Below, piece after piece: positions 43,392-51,100 of a stretch of 64,000 nt of DNA (positions are counted from its first letter, which is position 1; every line of letters begins with the position of its first letter). The translations under genes were made by a program, and so were the position numbers. This DNA is from Burkholderia pyrrocinia. Lineage in GTDB: Bacteria > Pseudomonadota > Gammaproteobacteria > Burkholderiales > Burkholderiaceae. The DNA lies in assembly GCF_001028665.1 (NCBI RefSeq), contig NZ_CP011505.1, positions 620,001 through 684,000 of the forward strand. Reading direction: 5' to 3'. A model generated the notes under the pieces. It ran no database searches, was not told the DNA's origin, and worked only from the letters and a program-made list of their open reading frames with translations.

Positions 43392-43754
43392 ATGCGTCGT
43401 CGCGAAAAACCAACTGGGCAACTTGTGAAGTCACTACTCATTCTGGTTGCATTAACAGGCTTGTCGGTCGTTTCGACAGCGCAGGGACAGAACGCTGCGA
43501 CTCTCATCGGGTTATCAAAGGACCTATCTAGGCATATGAATGGCCCGGACGGCGAGTACGGGTTCATTCGTGTCGAGACGCCTCACTGCCGTCAGTTTGG
43601 ACTGGGAGCCAGCGACGATCTGCCACCTCCAAATCAATACCGTTTCGTAGATTTTAGTCACGCGCAGAATGCGAACGTCGATACGCGCGGAGTGACGTTT
43701 ACGATGCGGTCAATACCTTTGCCCTGGTGCAAGCCGGGCGAAGGTATGTACTAA
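43392..43754 (+). CDS. Small secreted hypothetical protein
   Basis: This 120-residue protein starts MRRREKPTGQ and has a signal peptide (LVKSLLILVALTGLSVVSTAQG). The mature part contains HMNGPDGEYGFIRVETPHCRQFGLGASDDLP and two cysteines near the ends (PHC and WCKPGEGMY), which could pair in the periplasm. I do not recognise a family. It lies between repeat copies B and C. Confidence 0.65.
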   Translation: MRRREKPTGQLVKSLLILVALTGLSVVSTAQGQNAATLIGLSKDLSRHMNGPDGEYGFIRVETPHCRQFGLGASDDLPPPNQYRFVDFSHAQNANVDTRGVTFTMRSIPLPWCKPGEGMY

Positions 43755-43849
43755 TGGTCCGTCTCTGATATTTTGTGATTGCTTGTTCGTTGTCTAGCGT
43801 CGCGAGAGTTTGGAAACGCTTGGCTGCCGCTCACCATCTCCCGCACCTG

Positions 43850-44040
43850 GCCAAACGGCGAACTTCGCGCGTGAACGCCGAAGCCACTGGTAAACTCGGG
43901 CAGCCAAAGCAACTGTTCCCGGTCACATGAGCACGCAACCCGCCGCAGCACCTGCCCCCGTCACCCCAATGATGCAGCAGTACCTGCACCTTATCTGATA
44001 AGGCTCTGTGAACAAACCTACGCCAAGACCTACGCCCGCC
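43850..44040 (+). repeat. mutS-leader repeat copy C
   Basis: The 98-base core is 43889-43986. The ATG at 43927 encodes MSTQPAAAPAPVTPMMQQYL, then HLI and a stop. It differs from B and D at 12 of 98 bases, mostly in the variable stretch after MSTQP, so the copies are not a recent duplication. Downstream it shares TACGCCAAGACCTACGC with copy B. The 27-bp inverted-repeat element begins 26 bases later. Confidence 0.8.
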
Positions 44041-44065
44041 TTTTTGAGGATCGTCCGCTAACGAC

Positions 44066-44144
44066 TGCGGATTCAACCCGTCGATGCAACACTCCTCGCT
44101 GCTATGCAGCCTCAAGTGTGTTGCATCGACGGGTTGAATCCGCA
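44066..44144. mobile_element. 79-bp element with perfect 27-bp inverted repeats
   Basis: The arms 44066-44092 and 44118-44144 (beginning TGCGGATTCAACCCGTCGAT) are perfect reverse complements. The 25-base interior holds a smaller palindrome, GCTGC-TAT-GCAGC. A degenerate relative lies at 33552-33611. It carries no gene, and it could fold as one long cruciform or hairpin. It may be a MITE or a solo end pair of an IS30-like element; the family is uncertain. Confidence 0.7.
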
Positions 44145-44269
44145 ACCCTGAAGAGACAGTCGCGGAAAGCGAAAGCGGACATTCGCATCGTCGTTAGGCG
44201 CGAATCTGTCCTATTGGGCTCGGCGTCTATCTTGCCTAAATTCCAGAGCGCCTGAATCGCCGTCCCTGA

Positions 44270-44833
44270 TCACGGCGTGACAGGCAGTTGCTTCCATGCG
44301 CCGGCTATGCGTCGGTACAAGTGAGGGAGCAGTCGATGGTCGCAATCCCCGGACCGCTCTACGACTTGCCGAAGTTCCACTAACCCTTGTGCGGAAGATG
44401 AGTCGCAGAATGCAAGGAGGTCACGCGCTGGAGCAACCGCGACAAAGCCCTGTGGGGCGACATGGGCATACCAGTGATTCCACATGGCATCAAGCGTGAG
44501 AAGACTCGCCTCGAAGTTACCTCCCATGAGTGCAACATACATGGAACCGTACTCGCGAACAACCAGCTTTTCTTCCGCAAGAGTCTGCAAATTTGAAACG
44601 GCGATTGAATGAAGCTGATCAGCCGAAACACACTCCTGTTCCAGATGCCGGTGCTGAACGAAAGCCAAATGATCAGATGCGTCTACGACATACGAAACCA
44701 ATAGGTCGTCACTTAGAGGACGGAGAACAGGCGAGTCCTCGCCTGACAACGATATTGCTGGCGTTGAGTCTTGCACCAAGGGCTTCAGATAAGCGATGGC
44801 GCGGGCACAGATGCCGCCTTCTCTCACGGTCAT
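44270..44833 (-). CDS. DUF1444-like protein, possibly 5'-truncated
   Basis: This 187-residue soluble protein starts at MTVREGGICARAIAYL. It includes SPVLRPLSDDLLVSYVVDASDHLAFVQHRHLEQE then SADQLHSIAVSNLQTLAEEK, which fits the core of DUF1444 (YtpQ-like) proteins. The usual N-terminal third is missing and the ATG has no good ribosome site, so the gene may be truncated; an open stretch of the minus strand at 44848-45045 ends in a stop just before it. DUF1444-like proteins are often found near polymorphic toxin loci, so an immunity role is possible. Confidence 0.65.
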   Translation of the reverse strand: MTVREGGICARAIAYLKPLVQDSTPAISLSGEDSPVLRPLSDDLLVSYVVDASDHLAFVQHRHLEQECVSADQLHSIAVSNLQTLAEEKLVVREYGSMYVALMGGNFEASLLTLDAMWNHWYAHVAPQGFVAVAPARDLLAFCDSSSAQGLVELRQVVERSGDCDHRLLPHLYRRIAGAWKQLPVTP

Positions 44834-45064
44834 AGGGCGATATTCAATCAATCCGAAAATACTGCTAGAACCATCCTCGGAGGATGGTCAACGATTCGGG
44901 TCGTGATGTCGAATGGCTGGTTGTGGCCGAACGCGGCCGGCCGCCACCCCGCGACGCGGTCAGCACATGCTGCCATGACCAGACCTTCGCCCAGTTCTAA
45001 AGGAAATGCAAAGCGTCGAGGAGCATCCTGCTTCCACTCCGTCAAAGCCCGCAGCGCTTCGCTG

Positions 45065-45277
45065 CTAACCGAAACTCGCCGCTATCAGGTGCCGTTCAGA
45101 GTATGCAATCAAGGCGAATATGATCAGCCCTGTCACGATCCCTGCAACGCGCCCGGTCGTGACATTCGTCGATTTGGCCATGATATCGCCGGCATTGCGC
45201 CGTTCTTTAAGGCGATTCATGGCGTAAAGCACGGCAGCCAATGCCGCCGCCCGGACAATTGCACTCTGAATAGTCAT
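45065..45277 (-). CDS. Small membrane protein
   Basis: This 70-residue protein starts MTIQSAIVRAAALAAVLYAM with GGGGGA upstream. Two hydrophobic segments (about 5-19 and 46-62) are separated by a basic-polar loop (NRLKERRNAGDIMAKSTN). No family recognised. It lies upstream of the DUF1444-like gene in the same direction. Confidence 0.6.
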   Translation of the reverse strand: MTIQSAIVRAAALAAVLYAMNRLKERRNAGDIMAKSTNVTTGRVAGIVTGLIIFALIAYSERHLIAASFG

Positions 45278-45438
45278 ATATCCCCCGGCTGATCTGTTTG
45301 ATCTAGTGTGTCGTCGATAGACGGTTATCAGGCGACGGCGAACCATTTTGTTGGTATGCGCCTTTGAGATGCTCGCGAGGGCAATTGTGGACGAATTGAG
45401 TCACGGTGTCGAACGACCGTTCATGGCCGGCCTCGTCC

Positions 45439-46440
45439 TTACGAAGAAGGTTCGAGGCAATCACTTCGACGGATCAAGACCCTTACCGCGCGCATGAGGT
45501 GATGGTTTATCGTCGGAATCAGTGTTGCCGGAATCTCATAAGGGCCAGCGGTCCGAAAATCGGCTGCGTGCAAAATGTGAGCCCGCCCACCGTTGAACTG
45601 AACGAACGCTTCGATCGTTGGATCGTCCCGCATAGCCGCTTTCATTTCATCTTCCCCGAACCAGGGTGACGAATAGAGGGTGAACGTCGGTCCATCGAAT
45701 GGCGGTAGCGCTCGGAAACCCGCGTGAACGAGCCAGTCGAATTGCGCCCGATTCACCTTAACGATACTAGACGCGCCGTAAAGACTGCTACCGCTGCGCG
45801 CGAGATAGTCGATCCACCAGTCGTTTTGCCATGGCTCGTAACCAAGCAACGCACCCTCCAGTCGCTCCATGTTTTCGCAGCCGTCGCCTTGTCGGTTGAG
45901 ATTCTGGCGGAAAAACTCCAGAGCCGGGATGCGCCACTCCTCGCCTTTGAGCGTATATAGGACTTGCCTGATTCGACGTGCTGGACGGCCTTGACGCACC
46001 GGTGCGTCGACGATGATTTCCTGCGAGTGCAAGACACCTTGAGCCACATACTCGTCAAAGCGAGCCTTCAGTTCGACCGACGGCCGGCATTCGCTGTCGA
46101 AATCGATGAACCCGAATGGTTTACGCCCTTGCACCATCAAAGCCAGTTCGTAACCGGTATGGACAAGGTACGGTACGGGAACACGGGCTTCTACATACTT
46201 CGTGAGGATGGTTTCGCGTGAACGGTGTTCAAAGTCGATCGCGAAGAATTCGCAAACGTCGGCGACCTGTATCGGCGACAGAAGATACCAATCGTCAAGC
46301 GCGGCATCCTCCAGGGCGTCCGGGTCGACCAGCTGCCGCAGCGCCGCAACATCGTCGATTTCGAATCGGATCTGAAGGCACGGGTACAGAAGATCAGGAT
46401 CGATCGCCGTCAGAATGAACGAGTTTCTCGGATCTCTCAT
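45439..46440 (-). CDS. Hypothetical protein, accessory patch
   Basis: This 333-residue soluble protein starts MRDPRNSFILTAIDPDLLYP with GGGAAG upstream. It contains KPFGFIDFDSECRPSVELKARFDEYVAQGVLHSQE and, near the end, APSPWFGEDEMKAAMRDDP read as SSPWFGEDEMKAAM in the sequence, with RAHILHAADF. Composition is aromatic and acidic with lower GC than the genome. I do not recognise a family. Its company of small orphan genes suggests toxin-immunity cargo, but that is a guess. Confidence 0.7.
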   Translation of the reverse strand: MRDPRNSFILTAIDPDLLYPCLQIRFEIDDVAALRQLVDPDALEDAALDDWYLLSPIQVADVCEFFAIDFEHRSRETILTKYVEARVPVPYLVHTGYELALMVQGRKPFGFIDFDSECRPSVELKARFDEYVAQGVLHSQEIIVDAPVRQGRPARRIRQVLYTLKGEEWRIPALEFFRQNLNRQGDGCENMERLEGALLGYEPWQNDWWIDYLARSGSSLYGASSIVKVNRAQFDWLVHAGFRALPPFDGPTFTLYSSPWFGEDEMKAAMRDDPTIEAFVQFNGGRAHILHAADFRTAGPYEIPATLIPTINHHLMRAVRVLIRRSDCLEPSS

Positions 46441-46606
46441 GGCAGCTTCCCGTGCGTCAGTTTGAAGACTTCGATTCAATACGCGCGAAGATTTTCGACG
46501 ATCTACTGGCCTACACGCAATCAGAAACGATCCGGACTTCGGCGCCAGATTTACCTTTCAACGTCCGCCCTTGACCGAAGCCCGACGCATCTCGCTGTGG
46601 CCGCGT

Positions 46607-46873
46607 TCAGAATACCTCGAACGAGCACCAGTCTGGCACAAACCCCTCGAAGATAAAAAAGTCTTCGATATACGTGAGGCCAAGCTTTTCCAGAGATCTC
46701 ATGCATTCGTCGGCTGCATCACCTCCAAAAAAAGGACCAAGCGATACCAGATTGTCAGATTCGTCAAAGTATCTACCCAGATTGAATTCGGTCATGACCG
46801 TTGACAAGTCGACGTTCTTGGCCGAAAGCGCGGCCCGCCGGACAACAATTCCGAAATCCCGGGATACTTTCAT
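46607..46873 (-). CDS. Small acidic hypothetical protein (immunity-like)
   Basis: This 88-residue protein starts MKVSRDFGIVVRRAALSAKN. It is acidic (FDESDNLVSLGPFFGGDAAD, then ECMRSLEKLGLTYIEDFFIF) and ends WCSFEVF. Small acidic single-domain proteins of this kind are typical of immunity proteins for contact-dependent or type VI toxins. No toxin gene is seen here. The start has no strong ribosome site, and the frame stays open upstream into repeat copy D. Confidence 0.5.
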   Translation of the reverse strand: MKVSRDFGIVVRRAALSAKNVDLSTVMTEFNLGRYFDESDNLVSLGPFFGGDAADECMRSLEKLGLTYIEDFFIFEGFVPDWCSFEVF

Positions 46874-46949
46874 CGATGTGGAGCTTGAGTGAATGAGTCG
46901 CCACGATTGTCGGAGATCTATGTGCCGAGGTCGAGTGTCCGAAACTGGC

Positions 46950-47121
46950 CGGTAGCCGTCTCTCGCCATCGTCGGCGACAACTGGCCGGATGGCGAACTT
47001 CGAGCGGTCCCGTCCGGCCCACTGGTAAACTCGGGCGACCAAAGCAACTTCCCCCGGTCACATGAGCACGCAACCCACCGACGTACCTGCTAACGTCACC
47101 CCAATGATGCAGCAGTACCTG
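46950..47121 (+). repeat. mutS-leader repeat copy D
   Basis: The 98-base core (47024-47121) is identical to copy B. The ATG at 47062 encodes MSTQPTDVPANVTPMMQQYL and then diverges at codon 21 into an unrelated 39-residue frame, instead of the RLA-stop of B. The downstream CTGACAAGG/TACGCCAAG segment is absent. Weaker similarity extends left to about 46950. D therefore marks the right-hand end of the array. Confidence 0.8.
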
Positions 47122-47302
47122 TGCACCAGCCCTGACGAGAGCGTAAACGAAGTGCCAAGCGATCATGTGCACCCGAATAGCATGGCGACCAACTATCGCG
47201 CAGGCACACACCGCAACACGCTGCCCCCAACGGCCTGGTGATAAGCTCAACGTCGGTGCACCCGTCAGCCCCGACCGTCAATCCGCCCCAACGAGCCCCC
47301 TC

Positions 47303-48037
47303 ATGCCCCTCGCCCCCGCCATCCTCTCCGCCTTCGCCCCAACCGGCAAGCTGCGCGCGTCGATCAATCTCGGCAACCCGATCCTCGCGAACCGCGACCC
47401 GGCAACCGGCGAACCGTTCGGCGTATCGATTGACCTGGCGCGCGCGTTCGCGGAGCGTCTGTCGGCCGAGCTGGAACTCGTCGTATTCGACGCCGCCGGA
47501 AAATCGGTGCAGGCGCTGACCGAAGAGCGCGCCGATTTCGGCTTCTTCGCGGTCGATCCGCTGCGCGGAGAAACGGTCGCATTCACCGCGCCGTACGTGT
47601 TGATCGAGGGTTTCTATCTCGTGCGCGACGCTTCACCGATCCGCACGAACGCCGACGTCGACCAGCCGCACAACCGCGTGACCGTCGGCAAGGGCAGCGC
47701 ATACGACCTGTTCCTCACCCGTGAACTGAAAGCCGCGCAGATCGTGCGCGCGCCGACGTCGCAGGCCGTCGTGCAGACGTTCGTGGAACAGCAACTGGAA
47801 GTAGCGGCCGGCGTAAAACAGCAGCTCGAAGCCGACGCCGCTAAGACGGCAGGCCTGCGCCTGCTCGACGAGCGGTTCATGGTGATCCGGCAGGCGATGG
47901 GCGTGCCGAAAAGCCGCGGCGAGGCGGCCGCAGCGGTGCTGAACGAATTCGTCGAGGAAATGAAGGCATCAGGCTTCGTCGAAGATTCGCTGCAACGCCA
48001 CGGCATCACCGGCGCGTCCGTCGCACCGCCAGCCTGA
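47303..48037 (+). CDS. Substrate-binding domain protein without signal peptide (SBP_bac_3)
   Basis: This 244-residue protein starts MPLAPAILSAFAPTGKLRASINLGNPILANRD. It has the fold of amino-acid binding proteins (EPFGVSIDLARAFAERLSAELELVVFDAAGKSVQALTEERADFGFFAVDPLRGETVAFTAPY, then VTVGKGSAYDLFLTREL). No signal peptide or lipobox is visible at this start, and the upstream extension does not supply one. It could be cytoplasmic, for example an enzyme of the cyclohexadienyl dehydratase type or a ligand sensor. No transporter genes adjoin it. Confidence 0.83.
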   Translation: MPLAPAILSAFAPTGKLRASINLGNPILANRDPATGEPFGVSIDLARAFAERLSAELELVVFDAAGKSVQALTEERADFGFFAVDPLRGETVAFTAPYVLIEGFYLVRDASPIRTNADVDQPHNRVTVGKGSAYDLFLTRELKAAQIVRAPTSQAVVQTFVEQQLEVAAGVKQQLEADAAKTAGLRLLDERFMVIRQAMGVPKSRGEAAAAVLNEFVEEMKASGFVEDSLQRHGITGASVAPPA

Positions 48038-48061
48038 TCAAAAACGACCCGACATAAAAAC

Positions 48062-48091
48062 GGCCCCGGTGTCTCACTCGACACCGGGGCC
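48062..48091. terminator. Strong bidirectional terminator hairpin
   Basis: GGCCCCGGTGTC and GACACCGGGGCC form a perfect 12-bp stem with loop TCACTC between two convergent genes. A-rich DNA just left of it (CATAAAAAC) becomes a U-run for transcripts arriving from uvrA on the minus strand. It should also stop the plus-strand transcript of the substrate-binding protein gene less efficiently. Confidence 0.88.
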
Positions 48092-48111
48092 GCTCATTCG
48101 AAGCGCCGCAT

Positions 48112-51100
48112 TCAACCGACCCGCGCTTCTCCCTGGCGCTCGGCTTCCCCCTCATCCGCCCCCGTACGCGCGAGCACCGGCTTCAGCGCCTGCCCCGTAT
48201 GGCTCGCGCTCACCTTCACAAGCGCTTCGGGCGGCGCCGCCGCGACGATCGTGCCGCCGCCCACGCCGCCCTCCGGCCCGAGATCGATGATCCAGTCGGC
48301 TTCCGCGATCACGTCGAGGTCATGCTCGATCACGACGACGCTGTGCCCCGCATCGACCAGCCGGTGCAGCACCCGAATCAGCTTCGCGACATCCGCCATG
48401 TGCAGGCCGACCGTCGGCTCGTCGAGCACGTACAGCGTGTGCGGCGCCTTCTGGCCGCGCCGCGTGATGTCGTCGCGCACCTTCGTCAGCTCGGTGACGA
48501 GCTTGATGCGCTGCGCCTCGCCGCCGGACAGCGTCGGCGACGGCTGGCCGAGCGTCAGGTAGCCGAGCCCGACATCCTTCATCAGCTGCAGCGGATGCGC
48601 GATGTTCGAGATCGGCGCGAAAAACTCCACCGCCTCGTCGATCTCCATCGTCAGCACATCGCCGATGTTCCGGCCGCGCCACGTGACGGCGAGCGTCTCC
48701 GGGTTGAAGCGCTGCCCGTGGCACACGTCGCACGGCACCTTCACGTCGGGCAGGAAGCTCATGCCGATCGTGCGCACGCCTTGCCCTTCGCACGCGGGGC
48801 AGCGCCCGTCGCCGGTATTGAACGAGAAACGCGACGCCGTATAACCGCGGGCGCGCGCTTCGAGCGTATCCGCGAACAGCTTGCGGATCGTGTCCCACAC
48901 GCCGATATAGGTGGCCGGGCACGAACGCGGCGTCTTGCCGATCGGCGTTTGATCGACTTCGAGCACGCGATCGATCTGCTCCCAGCCGCTCAACGACTCG
49001 CAGCCCTGCCACGCATGCGTGACGTTCAGCGACGGCCGCGGCGCGCTGCGCGCGAGCACGCTCGAGCGCCGGTTGGCCGCCGGCGCGTCCTGCTGCGCGG
49101 CCTTGCGCGCGCGCCGCGTGGCCGGCGACGACAGCACCGAGCGGCCGACCGCGTCGAGCAGGTTCGTCATCAGCACGTCGCGCGCGAGCGTCGACTTGCC
49201 CGACCCGCTGACGCCCGTCACCGCGACGAGCCGCGCGAGCGGAATGCCGACCGTGACGTCGCGCAGGTTGTGCAACCGTGCGCCATGCACGGTCAGCCAC
49301 GCCTCCGGCACCGCGGCACCGCCCTTCTTGCCCGGCACGCTCACGCTGCGGCGCGGCTGCAGCGGATGCGTCATCGGCTGCGCGAGCAGGCGCCCCGTCA
49401 CCGAATCGGACTGCGCGGCGAGATCCGCGACCGCGCCCTGCGCGACCAGCGTGCCGCCGCGCTTGCCGGCGCCCGGGCCGACGTCGATGATGTGATCGGC
49501 GCGGCGGATCGTGTCCTCGTCATGCTCGACGACGACCAACGTATTGCCCTTGTCGCCGAGCTTGCGCAGCGCGTCCAGCAGGATCTGGTTGTCGCGCGGA
49601 TGCAGGCCGATCGTGGGCTCGTCGAGCACGTAGCAGACGCCCTGCAGGTTGCTGCCGAGCTGCGCGGCGAGCCGGATGCGCTGCGCTTCGCCGCCCGACA
49701 GGCTCGGCGCCGCGCGATCGAGGCTCAGGTAGCCGAGCCCGACTTCCTCGAGAAACGCGAGGCGGCTGCCGATCTCGCTGACGATGTCGCGCGCGATCTG
49801 CGCGTCGCGCCCGGTGAGTTCCAGCCCGTCGATCCAGCGCCGCGTGTCCGACACCGTCCACTGCGCGACCTCGACGATCGGATGCGCGTCGAACGTGACC
49901 GCGCGCGCGGACGGGTTCAGCCGCGTACCGCTGCAATCCGGGCACGGCTCGTTGCCGACGCCTTCCGGTTCCTGCTCGTCCGACGGCAGCGTCTGTTCGC
50001 GGCCGCGGCCGTCCTCGGCGAGCACCGTGTCGTCGTACGCGGCGCGCTGTTCGCGCGTGAGCGTGACGCCGGTGCCGACGCAGGTCGTGCACCAGCCGTG
50101 CTTGCTGTTGTACGAGAACATCCGCGGGTCCAGCTCCGGATAGCTCGTGCCGCACACCGGGCACGCACGCTTGACCGACAGCACCTTGACCGCACCGACG
50201 CGCGCGGTCGAATGATCGTTCTGCATCGCATCGTGCAGCCCGTCGAGCGGCGCGAGCAGGTGCATCACGCCCTTGCCGAGTTCGAGCGTCTCGTCGAGCA
50301 CGCGCCGCAACTCGGCCTCGTTGTCCGGCGATACGACAATGTCGGCAACCGGCAGCTCGATCGTGTGCTCGCGGAAGCGGTCGAGCTTCGGCCACGGGTC
50401 GACCGTCACGAACTCGCCGTCGACACGCAGATGCGTGCTGCCGCGCGCCTTCGCCCACTTCGCGAGATCCGTATACACGCCCTTGCGGTTGACGACGAGC
50501 GGCGCGAGCAGCCCGACGTGTTCGCCGCGATGGTCGCGCAGCAACTGCGCGGCGATCGATTCGACGGATTGCGACGTGACCGGCGTGCCGTCGTGGATGC
50601 AATGCTGCAGGCCGAGCTTTACGTACAGCAGCCGCAGGAAGTGCCAGACTTCGGACGTCGTCGCGACCGTACTCTTGCGGCCGCCGCGCGACAGCCGCTG
50701 CTCGATCGCGACGGTCGGCGGAATGCCGTACACCGCGTCGACTTCCGGTCGCCCGGCCGGCTGCACGATCGAGCGCGCATACGCATTCAGCGATTCGAGG
50801 TAGCGGCGCTGGCCTTCGTGGAACAGGATGTCGAACGCGAGCGTCGATTTGCCGGAGCCCGACACGCCGGTGATCACATTGAACTTGCCGTGCGGGATAT
50901 CGACGTCGAGCGACTTCAGGTTGTGCTCGCGCGCGTTGACGATCCGCACGACGTCCTCGCCTTCGATCGCACGGCGCTCGCGCGCGGCGTTCAGCACGGT
51001 CTGCAACGGCACGCCTTCGTCGGCGAACGGCGCTTCGGCGTCCATCGCGCGGTCGTATTGCAGCAGCGCCACGCCGGTATGCGATTCGGCGCAGGCCTTT

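Noticed and set aside
44047..44200. Integron attC sites, suggested by GTTAGGC/GTTAGC-like strings near repeat borders
   Set aside because: The paired core sites and hairpin spacing of attC are not present, and there is no integrase gene. The strings occur singly.
44848..45045. A 65-codon minus-strand frame just upstream of the DUF1444-like gene
   Set aside because: It starts at TTG without a ribosome site and shows no similarity to the missing DUF1444 N-terminus. It could be a frame-shifted part of the gene, but I cannot support that.
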